From RGIG8745 sp964554265 (GTDB taxonomy: Bacteria > Bacteroidota > Bacteroidia > Bacteroidales > Bacteroidaceae): a stretch of DNA of 31,550 nt. The position numbers and the translations under genes are program-made. The DNA lies in NCBI GenBank assembly GCA_964554265.1, contig CAZKOB010000024.1, positions 1-31,550 of the forward strand. The letters run 5' to 3'. The notes under the pieces are model-generated. The model ran no database searches. It was not told the DNA's origin and was given only the letters and a program-made list of their open reading frames with translations. Below are positions 8,541 to 16,895 of this stretch, one piece after another (position 1 is the first letter of the stretch; each line of letters starts with the position of its first letter).

Positions 8541-8687
8541 CACAGACTCCTCCGTCGCTTCGCGCCACCTCCCCTAACTTAGGGGAGGAGCCTAGTATGA
8601 TTGCTGATGTAAATCCTGCGAGCAAGGTAACCTGGCTCCTCCCCTAAGTTAGGGGAGGTGGCGCGAAGCGACGGAGGAGTCTGTGAA
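8539..8687. repeat. 54-bp perfect inverted repeat of the GC-rich end motif
   Basis: Arms 8539-8592 and 8634-8687 are perfect inverted copies around a 41-base spacer. Each arm is itself composite: CACAGACTCCTCC, the small hairpin CGCTTCGCG, then the palindrome CTCCCCTAACTTAGGGGAG. The same motif forms the end of copies A and E and occurs in part around copy D. It could be an independent palindromic mobile unit onto which the large element was joined, or two abutting element ends. Confidence 0.9.
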
Positions 8688-8690
8688 GAC

Positions 8691-8783
8691 AACCACTTAC
8701 AACCATAAGATTTATAAGAGGTGTCTGTGAAAACACCTGCAAAACACAGCGAAACCAACCACTTACAACCATAAGATTTATAA
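8691..8783. repeat. Two 27-bp direct repeats next to copy B
   Basis: Identical 27-base units at 8691-8717 and 8757-8783 (beginning AACCACTTACAACCATAAG), 66 bases apart. Between them is AGGTGT/ACACCT (8719-8738) enclosing TCTGTGAAA, the same string that borders copy A. A diverged copy of the unit follows copy D near 22392-22412. Confidence 0.85.
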
Positions 8784-9292
8784 AAAGAACCTGTGAATAC
8801 ATCCTACTTAAAATCCCAAGACAAATCTATAAATACATTTGCCCCAAAAACAGACTTTGTTGATAAATCACGTTGAAAACATAGCAAAACATATCGAAAA
8901 CCCTGTTAATACTATGTCAACAGATTTCAATAACTTCTTCTTGTTTTTATCAATTATATATATATTCAATATGTTTACCAAAAAAAACAAGAAAAGTTAT
9001 TGAAAGTTTCTGACATTGTTTGTACATACAAAACAGCAGTTAACAACATATCCAAATTATTAAAAATTTGAACATAACATGTTTTACACATGTTGTTCAT
9101 AAACTTCAAATGCATACTGTATATCAAATGATTTACTATATCCCGAATGTTTATAATATGTTGGTAACCATACCGTCTCCAAACAATAACTTAAAAAGCA
9201 AATATTATTCCTTTTTATTTTCTACACTTTCGACAGCCCATCATTATTATCATAGATTTTTAAATTTAAAAGAGAGAAATAATATATATAAA
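8784..9292. other. Gene-free AT-rich spacer on the right side of the origin candidate
   Basis: No convincing gene. It holds DnaA-like sequences (TGTTGATAA at 8858-8866, TTATCAATT at 8947-8955), an alternating TATATATATA tract near 8955-8966, and a small AACATG/CATGTT inverted repeat at 9076-9094. Nothing else is recognised. Confidence 0.4.
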
Positions 9293-9333
9293 AACAGGAT
9301 GAGATGGTCACAGCAGAACCGTCTCATCCTGTT
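9293..9333 (-). terminator. Rho-independent terminator of baiN
   Basis: Sixteen-base arms (9293-9308 and 9318-9333) with one wobble pair and a nine-base loop, followed on the minus strand by TTTTT and an AT-rich run. It lies 26 bases after the baiN stop. Confidence 0.85.
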
Positions 9334-9359
9334 CCGTATTTCTCTCCGGTTTGTAATTG

Positions 9360-10619
9360 TCAGATCGAACTGAGTTGCTTTGCTACAACAAATGCCGTTG
9401 TCCATGCCGCTTGAAAATTGAATCCTCCGGTGACGGCATCGACGTCGAGCACTTCTCCTGCAAAGTAAAGTCCTGGACAATGTTTGCTTTCAAGTGTGTT
9501 AATATTGACAGACTCGATGCTGATTCCTCCACAGGTGACAAATTCTTCGCGGAATACTCCTTTGCCTTCAATCCGGTAAATGTCATTGATAAGACCGTGG
9601 ACTATGCGATTGATTCCTTTCTTGCCTATTTCACCCCAACGCTTCGTTGCCGGCATTCCTGACTTGGTGATGATATATTCCCACAATCTCGATGGAAGAT
9701 TGTACGGACGTATGTTGGCAAGAAACTTATAGGGGTTCTCCAATGCTATACTGTTTATATACTCGGCTACATCGTTCATATCCGTTGTTCCGCTCCAGTT
9801 TACAAGCAAAGGAGAACGGTATTCGTTGTCTGCAAGATAACGCGCGGCATACGAAGATAGCTTCAATATTGCCGGACCGCTCATTCCCCAATGTGTGACG
9901 AGCAGAGGACCACAACTCTTGAATTTTGTGTCGGGTATGGCTACTGTTGTATTTTCCACAACAGTTCCCATCAGTTCTCTCAATTGTGGTAACTTGATGT
10001 TAAATGTAAATAAGGAAGGTACAGGAGGTGTTATTTTATGTCCGAGCACTTCCAGCCATTGCAGCCCTTCTCGTCGCGGACTTCCTCCTGTGGTGACCAC
10101 TGCGAAATCCGCCGTTTCTTTTGTCTTTTCAACCTCCTTTGTTGAAAAGTCGGAAGAATATTTACCTTTTTCTGTTTCGATGACAAAGTTTCCTTTTTCC
10201 GCCTTTTCTATTTTCGTTACTTTACAATTTGTACATATATTGATTCCAAGCCGTCTTGCATGCGATAAGAAGCAGTTTATTATACTGTGCGAATCCTGTG
10301 ATTGTGGGAATACGCAGTTGTCTTCCTGAGTTATCAGTTTGACACCGTGTTTTTCAAACCATCTGTATGCATCTTCATTGTCGAACACATTGAATAGCCT
10401 TTTCATCAGCCGTTCTCCTCGAGGATAGACTGATTTCATGTCTTTAATGCCCTCAAATGAGTTTGTCACATTACACCGTCCTCCTCCGGACACTTCAACC
10501 TTCGCAAGGACTTTCTTCGCTTTCTCGAATATGGTTACATCTGCATCAGGGCGCATCTCCTTGATGTTTATTGCAAGAAAAAATCCTGCCGCTCCTCCTC
10601 CTATAATCTTTATCTGCAT
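9360..10619 (-). CDS. BaiN/HI0933-family NAD(P)/FAD-dependent oxidoreductase
   Basis: Flavoprotein of the HI0933/YhiN/BaiN family, 419 residues from the chosen start. It begins with the Rossmann dinucleotide motif IIGGGAAGFF, then the family signature VSGGGRCNVTN near residue 45, and closes with LYFAGEVLDVDAVTGGFNFQ, the C-terminal FAD-contact motif. An upstream ATG at 10703 would add 28 residues before the Rossmann strand. I prefer the ATG at 10617-10619 because family members start within a few residues of the glycine motif. Members characterised in clostridia act on bile acids, but the physiological substrate here cannot be inferred. It is transcribed away from korA and has its own terminator. 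Confidence 0.9.
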   Translation of the reverse strand: MQIKIIGGGAAGFFLAINIKEMRPDADVTIFEKAKKVLAKVEVSGGGRCNVTNSFEGIKDMKSVYPRGERLMKRLFNVFDNEDAYRWFEKHGVKLITQEDNCVFPQSQDSHSIINCFLSHARRLGINICTNCKVTKIEKAEKGNFVIETEKGKYSSDFSTKEVEKTKETADFAVVTTGGSPRREGLQWLEVLGHKITPPVPSLFTFNIKLPQLRELMGTVVENTTVAIPDTKFKSCGPLLVTHWGMSGPAILKLSSYAARYLADNEYRSPLLVNWSGTTDMNDVAEYINSIALENPYKFLANIRPYNLPSRLWEYIITKSGMPATKRWGEIGKKGINRIVHGLINDIYRIEGKGVFREEFVTCGGISIESVNINTLESKHCPGLYFAGEVLDVDAVTGGFNFQAAWTTAFVVAKQLSSI

Positions 10620-10972
10620 TGCTTGTTTTGTAATAACTTGCCCGGTCTGTTTTTTATTTGAATGTATGTCGATGAAAAAACTGACCGTATCACTGATTTT
10701 CAATAAACAGGGGTAGTGTGAACAAACTGTTCAACTATCGTGAGTTTGTATATGCCTCAAGGCATCGCAAATTTCGCAAGAATACTCGGTATCTGCAAAG
10801 ATTTTGCAGGAAACCGACATATATCATACAGAATGTACGTTCTTGTTCCTTTTTCTATTTTATGTTGGAAAACATTTTGTTATATCACATAACTTTCGGA
10901 AATTTGCAGGATGAACAGCTCTTGTTTTTAAGAGGCTTTAAGAAAATAGATAAGTAACATAAAAATATATTT
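10620..10972. other. Divergent intergenic region between baiN and korA
   Basis: Holds the unassigned promoters of both genes. Two short palindromes are visible: ATGCCT/AGGCAT (10752-10765) and CTGCAAA/TTTGCAG with a three-base loop (10793-10809). Either could be an operator. No clean TAnnTTTG was found for korA; TAACTTTC near 10888 is the closest match. Confidence 0.35.
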
Positions 10973-12817
10973 ATGGCAGAAGAATTGGAAATTAAGGAGC
11001 TGGCGGATGTGATAGTCCGCTTCTCCGGAGATTCCGGTGATGGTATGCAACTTGCCGGAAACATCTTTTCTACGGTATCGGCTACTGTAGGAAACAGTAT
11101 AAGTACTTTTCCCGACTATCCGGCGGACATCCGCGCTCCGCAGGGTTCGCTTACGGGAGTTTCCGGATTTCAGGTGCATATAGGTGCCGGACAGGTATAT
11201 ACTCCGGGAGATCTGTGTGACGTGCTTGTGGCCATGAATGCTGCCGCATTGAAGACACAATACAGATATGCCAAGCCGAATGCTACCATTATTATCGATA
11301 CAGACTCTTTCGGCCCGAAGGATTTGGAGAAAGCCGCTTTCAAGACTGCTGATCCGCTGGCTGAAATGGGTATCGACAGCGACAGGGTGATAGCATGCCC
11401 TATCTCGCAGATGGTGAAGGATTGTCTTGCTGACAGCGGAATGGATGTAAAGGCCGTAATGAAATGCCGTAACATGTTTGCGCTCGGTCTGGTATGCTGG
11501 CTTTTCAGTCGCGACCTTGACGTGGCTTTCAATTTCCTTCGTGAGAAATTCGCAAAGAAGCCTGCTGTCGCTGAAGCCAACATAAAGGTGATTCAGGCCG
11601 GATATGACTATGGACACAATACTCACAGTTCTGCTGCGAATGTATATCGTGTAGAGTCAAAGGTGAAGGTTCCGGGAAGATATATGGACATCACAGGCAA
11701 TAAGGCTACAGCATACGGTTTCATTGCTGCTGCTGAAAAGGCTGGCTTGAAGCTTTATCTTGGTTCTTATCCTATTACACCTGCCACTGACGTGCTTCAT
11801 GAACTTTCAAAGCATAAGTCATTGGGAGTGACAACTGTGCAATGTGAAGACGAAATTGCCGGATGTGCGTCATCTGTAGGTGCATCGTTTGCTGGTGCTC
11901 TGGCTGTAACATCCACTTCCGGTCCGGGAATCTGCTTGAAATCAGAAGCTATGAATCTTGCGGTTATCATGGAACTTCCCCTTGTTGTTCTTGACGTACA
12001 GCGTGGCGGTCCTGCTACGGGTCTGCCTACAAAATCTGAACAGACTGACCTTCTTCAGGTGCTCTTTGGACGAAATGGCGAATCGCCGATGCCTGTAATG
12101 GCTGCTACTTCACCTACTGATTGCTTTGATTCTGCATATATGGCTTGCAAAATAGCTCTTGAGCACATGACTCCTGTGGTCTTACTCACTGATGCCTATA
12201 TAGCAAACGGTTCGGGTGCCATAAAACTGCCTGACCTTTCTGAATATCCTGAGATAAATCCTCCGTATGTGCCTGAAGAACTTAGGGGAGAGTGGACTCC
12301 TTATATGCGTAGCGAGGAGACTGGAGTACGCTATTGGGCTGTGCCTGGACGTGAAGGATTTACACATATTCTCGGTGGATTGGAGAAGGACAATAAGACC
12401 GGTGCTATATCTACCGATCCGGAGAATCATGACCTTATGACTCGTTTGCGTCAGGAGAAGATTCAGAAGATTCAGGTGCCTGATGTAGAGGTGCTCGGCG
12501 ATAAGGATGATGCAGAACTTCTTATCGTTGGTTTTGGTGGAACATATGGGCATCTTCATGCAGCGATGGATGAGATGAGGGCTGAAGGAAAGAAGATTGC
12601 TCTTGCTCATTTCAAGTATATTAATCCTCTTCCAAAAAATACTGCTGAGGTACTGAAGAAATATCCGAAGGTGATTGTTGCTGAACAGAATATGGGGCAG
12701 TTTGCCGCTTATCTCCGTATGAAGGTTGACGGATTTGTTCCTTTCCAGTTCAATCAGGTCAAAGGACAACCGTTTGTGGTCAAAGAAATTGTGGAAGCTG
12801 CATCCGCTCTTCTATAA
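10973..12817 (+). CDS. korA: 2-oxoglutarate:ferredoxin oxidoreductase, fused gamma-alpha subunit
   Basis: Forms the 2-oxoacid:ferredoxin oxidoreductase with the downstream beta subunit, interconverting 2-oxoglutarate and succinyl-CoA + CO2 with ferredoxin. In anaerobic Bacteroidales it can run reductively to make 2-oxoglutarate for glutamate. The 614 residues carry the gamma domain first (FSGDSGDGMQLAG at 17-29), then the alpha pyrimidine-binding domain with GSYPITPATD (about 265), TSTSGPG, and RGGPATGLPTKSEQTD (about 345-360). The C-terminal transketolase-like domain follows. Assignment to 2-oxoglutarate over other 2-oxoacids rests on the fused layout and pairing with a short beta subunit. 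It lies 173 bases upstream of korB. Confidence 0.93.
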   Translation: MAEELEIKELADVIVRFSGDSGDGMQLAGNIFSTVSATVGNSISTFPDYPADIRAPQGSLTGVSGFQVHIGAGQVYTPGDLCDVLVAMNAAALKTQYRYAKPNATIIIDTDSFGPKDLEKAAFKTADPLAEMGIDSDRVIACPISQMVKDCLADSGMDVKAVMKCRNMFALGLVCWLFSRDLDVAFNFLREKFAKKPAVAEANIKVIQAGYDYGHNTHSSAANVYRVESKVKVPGRYMDITGNKATAYGFIAAAEKAGLKLYLGSYPITPATDVLHELSKHKSLGVTTVQCEDEIAGCASSVGASFAGALAVTSTSGPGICLKSEAMNLAVIMELPLVVLDVQRGGPATGLPTKSEQTDLLQVLFGRNGESPMPVMAATSPTDCFDSAYMACKIALEHMTPVVLLTDAYIANGSGAIKLPDLSEYPEINPPYVPEELRGEWTPYMRSEETGVRYWAVPGREGFTHILGGLEKDNKTGAISTDPENHDLMTRLRQEKIQKIQVPDVEVLGDKDDAELLIVGFGGTYGHLHAAMDEMRAEGKKIALAHFKYINPLPKNTAEVLKKYPKVIVAEQNMGQFAAYLRMKVDGFVPFQFNQVKGQPFVVKEIVEAASALL

Positions 12818-12990
12818 GGTAAGTCGAGTGTGTAGCGGTCGGATACTGTCTGAAGTAAGATTTTTTTCATAAAATAAAAAAATATGAGAATAAGAGTTAT
12901 AATAATGGGGCTCTTCATTCTTTTTTGATTAAGTAAAAAGTGTTTTTTTCCATGTAAGCACTTTATTCTTGACAATTAATTTTTGGTAAA
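12818..12990 (+). other. korA-korB intercistronic region with weak stem
   Basis: An unusually long gap between two subunit genes. It contains AAAGTG/CACTTT around a T-rich loop (about 12936-12973) and a 14-codon hydrophobic ATG frame at 12884-12928 with no visible ribosome site. It could hold a second promoter or a processing site, but neither is clear. Confidence 0.3.
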
Positions 12991-13989
12991 ATGTATTCAG
13001 TAAAAGATTATAAAAAAGGACAACCCCGCTGGTGTCCGGGATGTGGCGATCATTTTTTCCTTGCATCGTTGCACAAAGCAATGGCTGAAATAGGAGTTCC
13101 GCCATATATGAATGCTGTAATATCCGGTATAGGATGTTCAAGTCGTTTGCCTCACTATATGGCCACATACGGTATGAATACCATACATGGACGTGCCGCT
13201 GCCATAGCCACAGGATGTAAAGTGGCAAATCCTGAGTTGACGGTATGGCAGGTGAGTGGCGACGGTGATGGCCTTGCTATCGGTGGCAATCATTTCATAC
13301 ATGCCAACCGCAGAAATATCAATATAAAGATGATTCTGCTTAATAACCGTATCTATGGTTTGACTAAGGGGCAGTATTCTCCTACAAGTCCGCGTGGATT
13401 TGTCAGCAAGTCAAGTCCTTATGGCACGGTGGAGGATCCGTTCCGTCCCGCCGAACTGTGTTTTGGAGCTCGCGGACATTTCTTCGCTCGTGCTGTGGCT
13501 ACAGATGCTCAAGGGACTGTGAATATACTGAAAGCCGCTCATGCACACAAAGGTGCTGCTGTATGTGAAATACTTCAGAATTGCGTGATTTTCAATGACG
13601 GTACTCATGAGAGCGTGTATTCAAAAGAAGGACGTGCAAAGAATGCTATCTATCTTGAGCATGGCAAACCAATGATTTTCGGCGAGAACAATGAGTATGG
13701 ACTTATGCAGGAAGGTTTTGGGATAAAAGTGGTGAAACTTGGTGAGAATGGAGTGACTGTGGACGATTTGCTTGTGCACGATGCCCATTGTGAGGACAAT
13801 ACGCTGCAGCTTAAGCTTGCTATGATGGAAGGTCCCGACTTTCCTGTGGCTCTTGGTGTTATTCGTGATGTTGCAGCTCCTACATACGATGATGCTGTTA
13901 CAGCTCAGATAGAGGAGGTGAAAACAAAGAAACCTTATCACAGTTTTGCCGAATTGCTTGAGACAAACGATATTTGGGAGGTGAAGTGA
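12991..13989 (+). CDS. korB: 2-oxoglutarate:ferredoxin oxidoreductase, beta subunit
   Basis: Thiamine-diphosphate and iron-sulfur subunit partnering KorA, 332 residues. Visible features are CPGCGDH (Cys15 and Cys18) and IGCSS (Cys50), which with a later cysteine in AAVCEILQNC supply the [4Fe-4S] cluster. The ThDP-binding block runs GDGDGLAIGGNHFIHA...LLNNRIYGLTKGQ (about 90-130), with the typical GDG and NN spacing. The C-terminal part is shorter than in pyruvate enzymes, as expected for the two-subunit class. It ends just before a strong terminator, so korAB is a complete bicistronic unit. With fumarase at 22.5-24.2 kb it belongs to the branched anaerobic TCA pathway. Confidence 0.95.
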   Translation: MYSVKDYKKGQPRWCPGCGDHFFLASLHKAMAEIGVPPYMNAVISGIGCSSRLPHYMATYGMNTIHGRAAAIATGCKVANPELTVWQVSGDGDGLAIGGNHFIHANRRNINIKMILLNNRIYGLTKGQYSPTSPRGFVSKSSPYGTVEDPFRPAELCFGARGHFFARAVATDAQGTVNILKAAHAHKGAAVCEILQNCVIFNDGTHESVYSKEGRAKNAIYLEHGKPMIFGENNEYGLMQEGFGIKVVKLGENGVTVDDLLVHDAHCEDNTLQLKLAMMEGPDFPVALGVIRDVAAPTYDDAVTAQIEEVKTKKPYHSFAELLETNDIWEVK

Positions 13990-14051
13990 CAATACGGCAC
14001 GCACTCTGAAGAGGTGTGTTGTGTAGTCATTGCCTTTGTCCATAAAGGATG

Positions 14052-14090
14052 ACGGATACGGAGTGTATATGTTCTGTATCCGTTTTTTTT
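14052..14090 (+). terminator. Rho-independent terminator of korAB
   Basis: ACGGATAC/GTATCCGT stem (14052-14059 and 14076-14083) with a 16-base loop, followed directly by a run of eight T. Confidence 0.92.
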
Positions 14091-14099
14091 CTGCCTTCG

Positions 14100-14288
14100 T
14101 CATCGCGTCACTCCAAAATTCTCATTGATGAGTTTCGCCCCATTCTTTGATGCCTTTTCATGAGTCATGAACATTGTCCTGCTCATGGCCTCCTTGTTTT
14201 GCGGAAGCTGTATCTGTATTGTCACGCTGGTCTGTGCAAGAGACAATGCTTTATCTATGCTCATTTTAATGTCTGTAAGTTTCAGCAT
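14100..14288 (-). CDS. Possible small or degraded ORF with duplicated leader
   Basis: A 62-residue frame I do not recognise, beginning MLKLTDIKMSIDKALSLAQ and ending at TGA. Composition looks protein-like (balanced, amphipathic N-terminal half). The first ATG directly abuts GGAGAGG, leaving no normal spacing; the second Met (residue 9) is an alternative start. A 31-base segment at its front (14280-14310) recurs at 14346-14376 with three differences, and in both the same frame reads IESEPER. That suggests a local duplication in a longer, now broken coding sequence. It lies between the korB terminator and repeat copy C. It may be a gene remnant or chance. Confidence 0.3.
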   Translation of the reverse strand: MLKLTDIKMSIDKALSLAQTSVTIQIQLPQNKEAMSRTMFMTHEKASKNGAKLINENFGVTR

Positions 14289-14376
14289 CCTCTCCGGTTC
14301 ACTTTCAATTCAGAATTACTCCCTCTTTTTATGTCTACTTGCGACTTTCAGTATCCTCTCTGGTTCACTTTCAATG
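14280..14376. repeat. Pair of 31-bp near-identical direct repeats
   Basis: Units 14280-14310 and 14346-14376 differ at three positions and are 66 bases apart. On the minus strand each reads ATTGAAAGTGAACC followed by an A/G-rich GAGAGGAT. They overlap the start of the small ORF. Confidence 0.75.
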
Positions 14377-14410
14377 CAGTGAAGCGGATACAGATGTGGG
14401 CCTCTATACC

Positions 14411-15110
14411 GTCACACGCTATCTATTTGTCATAAATTACGCGCTTTTCTTGACAATCTGAAATGTTAAAACTCAAGGCTCGCAGAATCGCATAAAATCG
14501 GCTGAACCCGACTGAAGTTCCATTTGCGCGATTCTGAGGTCGTTTTCAGGCTTCAATCCTTAATTGCAAAAATAATATAATTTATATTTCAAAAAGATAT
14601 ATTTATTCACACTCGCGTGTGCATCGCCTGAGAAAAGAGTACATTGGAACCAATTTTCGTTCACCTTGAAAATGTTTTTAAAGTACCTTGTAAAAAATTT
14701 TTCAAGGTGAACAAAATTTATTTTCAAGGTGAACGAGTTTGAAAAAGTCCGTTTTTCGGGCTGAAATTGGGTTTGCTCCAAATTTATTTCTTAAAAAATC
14801 AAAAATCGGATTTTTCAATGCCACGAAAAACAAAGATGGGTTTTGGCTGCGAAAAACAGGAGTCTTGGACAGGTATTTTTATAACTCACTGATTATCAGT
14901 ATATCCTATATTTGTCCTTACCTGTACTTCTTGTACCTAAAACTGCACAGTTTTGCTGAAATAGTATTTTGTTGATTATCAATTGCTTATTAATAAAACT
15001 TCAAAAATTCGAAAATTGCTTATGCGTAAATGAATCTTAATTATGTTAATAAAACTCCGTCAGTTTAAAGTGAACTTAGTGTCAAAAAGAAAGAAGAAAT
15101 GTCCTTAAAA
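14411..15110 (-). repeat. Structured repeat element, copy C (reverse orientation)
   Basis: Sits between the convergent korB and gpmI terminators. The core hairpin arms are about 14651-14672 and 14699-14725. The distal middle stem AGAATCGC/GCGATTCT is kept, but the outer stem is eroded. It lacks the GC-rich end motif at its right side, so it is either truncated or of a form without it. A 73-codon frame in the core resembles that in A, D and E but starts at a different place. Confidence 0.82.
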
Positions 15111-15168
15111 AAGTCAGCAAATAAGGTTCTTCCGGTATTTGGAGTGATAAGATATGTATAAAATAAAA

Positions 15169-15205
15169 GCTGCAAGATATGTAGAAATACATGTCATCTT
15201 GCAGC
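15169..15205 (-). terminator. Rho-independent terminator of gpmI
   Basis: GCTGCAAGAT/ATCTTGCAGC arms (15169-15178 and 15196-15205) with an inner ATGTA/TACAT stem. On the minus strand TTTTATTTTAT follows. It lies about 30 bases beyond the gpmI stop. Confidence 0.85.
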
Positions 15206-15234
15206 CTCATTTTCTTATGTTCAGAACTTATATA

Positions 15235-16767
15235 TTAATCCTTGATAAGATTCTTTCCTGTCATTTCTGCCGGTTGCTCCAGTCCCATGATATGGAGGAT
15301 AGAAGGAGCCACGTCTGCAAGTATGCCATCACTTACAGTAGCGTTCTTGTTTTCTGTAACATAGATGAATGGAACAGGATTGAGCGAATGTGCCGTGTTA
15401 GGTGTGCCGTCCGCATTAATGGCATTGTCTGCATTTCCGTGGTCAGCAATGATAATTGTCTCATATCCTGTAGCCTTTGCAGCTTCTACGACATCCTTCA
15501 CACAAGCATCTACAGCTATGACAGCCTTTTCGATAGCTTCATAAATACCGGTATGGCCCACCATGTCACCGTTGGCAAAGTTGACGACAATAAAGTCATA
15601 CTTGTCTTCCCTGATGCTTGCAACGAGTTTGTCTTTTACCTCATAAGCCGACATTTCAGGCTGGAGATCGTAAGTGGCCACTTTGGGTGATGCGACAAGA
15701 GTGCGCTCTTCGCCTTCATACGGAGTTTCACGTCCGCCATTGAAGAAGAATGTGACATGCGCATATTTCTCAGTCTCTGCAGTATGAAGCTGCTTCAATC
15801 CCTTTGAACTGATGTATTCTCCGAGCGTGTTCTCCACATTCTCTTTAGGGAAGAGAATATGTACTCCTGTGAATGAAGCGTCGTAAGGAGTCATACAATA
15901 ATATTGCAGACCCGGGATTGTCGTCATTCCCTCTTCCGGCATATCCTTCTGGGTGAGTACGATAGTAAGTTCCTTTGCGCGGTCGTTACGATAGTTGAAG
16001 AAAATCACCACATCGCCTTCCTTTATGCGTCCGTCTACATTGGCATTTACAAGCGGCTCCATAAATTCGTCCGTATTCTTGTGATCCTCAGAATCGCTGT
16101 CGTAGCAACTCTGTACACCTTCTACCATATCCGTGCATTTACGGCCCTCTCCGTTTACAAGCTGGTCGTATGCGATTTTTATGCGGTTCCATCTCTTGTC
16201 ACGGTCCATTGCATAGAAACGTCCGATGATGCTTGCGATATGTCCTACATTCTCGTCACAATGCTTCTGTAAGCCCGCGATAAATCCTTTTCCGCTCTTA
16301 GGGTCTGTATCGCGGCCATCCATGAAACAGTGGACATAGGTATTCTCTATACCGTAAATCTTGGCAATGTCGATAAGTTTGAACAAATGGTCAAGAGAAG
16401 AGTGTACACCACCGTTTGAAGTAAGTCCCATAAGGTGGATGTTCTTGCCGTTGTTCTTGGCATATTCATAAGCTGAAATAATTTCCTTGTTCTTCAGGAT
16501 GCTGTTGTCGGCACATGCACGGTTAATCTTTACGAGATCCTGATATACAACTCGTCCGGCGCCTATATTAAGGTGACCCACTTCTGAGTTACCCATTTGT
16601 CCGTCAGGCAGACCTACGTTTTCACCGCTTGCTTGAAGCTGTGAATGAGGATAATTGGCATTGAGCGAGTCAATGTAAGGTGTAGGAGTATTGAAAATAA
16701 CGTCCCCTTTTCCGTGGGACCCGATTCCCCAACCGTCGAGAATCATCAAAAGAGCTTTCTTTGCCAT
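15235..16767 (-). CDS. gpmI: 2,3-bisphosphoglycerate-independent phosphoglycerate mutase
   Basis: Glycolytic and gluconeogenic enzyme interconverting 3- and 2-phosphoglycerate with two Mn2+ ions and a phosphoserine intermediate. At 510 residues it is full length. Visible motifs are LDGWG (metal ligand Asp11), GQMGNSEVGHLNIGAGR with the catalytic Ser61, SNGGVHSS (His122), MDGRDTDP (149-156), the second metal site NFANGDMVGHTG, ADHGNADN, and TAHSLNPVP near the C-terminus. The start MAKKALLMILDGWG fits the family. It has its own TAnnTTTG box about 66 bases upstream, inside the gap after the DUF3108 gene, and its own terminator. Confidence 0.97.
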   Translation of the reverse strand: MAKKALLMILDGWGIGSHGKGDVIFNTPTPYIDSLNANYPHSQLQASGENVGLPDGQMGNSEVGHLNIGAGRVVYQDLVKINRACADNSILKNKEIISAYEYAKNNGKNIHLMGLTSNGGVHSSLDHLFKLIDIAKIYGIENTYVHCFMDGRDTDPKSGKGFIAGLQKHCDENVGHIASIIGRFYAMDRDKRWNRIKIAYDQLVNGEGRKCTDMVEGVQSCYDSDSEDHKNTDEFMEPLVNANVDGRIKEGDVVIFFNYRNDRAKELTIVLTQKDMPEEGMTTIPGLQYYCMTPYDASFTGVHILFPKENVENTLGEYISSKGLKQLHTAETEKYAHVTFFFNGGRETPYEGEERTLVASPKVATYDLQPEMSAYEVKDKLVASIREDKYDFIVVNFANGDMVGHTGIYEAIEKAVIAVDACVKDVVEAAKATGYETIIIADHGNADNAINADGTPNTAHSLNPVPFIYVTENKNATVSDGILADVAPSILHIMGLEQPAEMTGKNLIKD

Positions 16768-16833
16768 AATAGTTTATGTTTATATAGTTATTTACACATA
16801 TACTTATGTTGTATTTCCGGAATGTTTCCACCG

Positions 16834-16841
16834 CAAAGTTA
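16834..16841 (-). promoter_or_regulatory. gpmI promoter, -7 box
   Basis: TAACTTTG on the minus strand fits TAnnTTTG. The implied leader is about 60 nt, so gpmI is probably independent of the upstream GH3/lipoprotein genes. Confidence 0.55.
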
Positions 16842-16895
16842 ACAAATTGCAATGAAATAAATTGAAATGAAACAGTGAAAGATTTGACATTGAGG

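Noticed and set aside
8539..8783. CRISPR-like array
   Set aside because: Only two 27-bp direct repeats, no regular series of spacers, and no cas genes in the window.
10928..11626. Minus-strand 232-codon frame opposite korA
   Set aside because: korA on the plus strand has unmistakable family motifs; the opposite frame has no recognisable domain and biased composition typical of antisense reading.
12884..12928. 14-codon leader peptide before korB
   Set aside because: No ribosome-binding context, no run of regulatory codons and no clear attenuator downstream; likely chance in AT-rich sequence.
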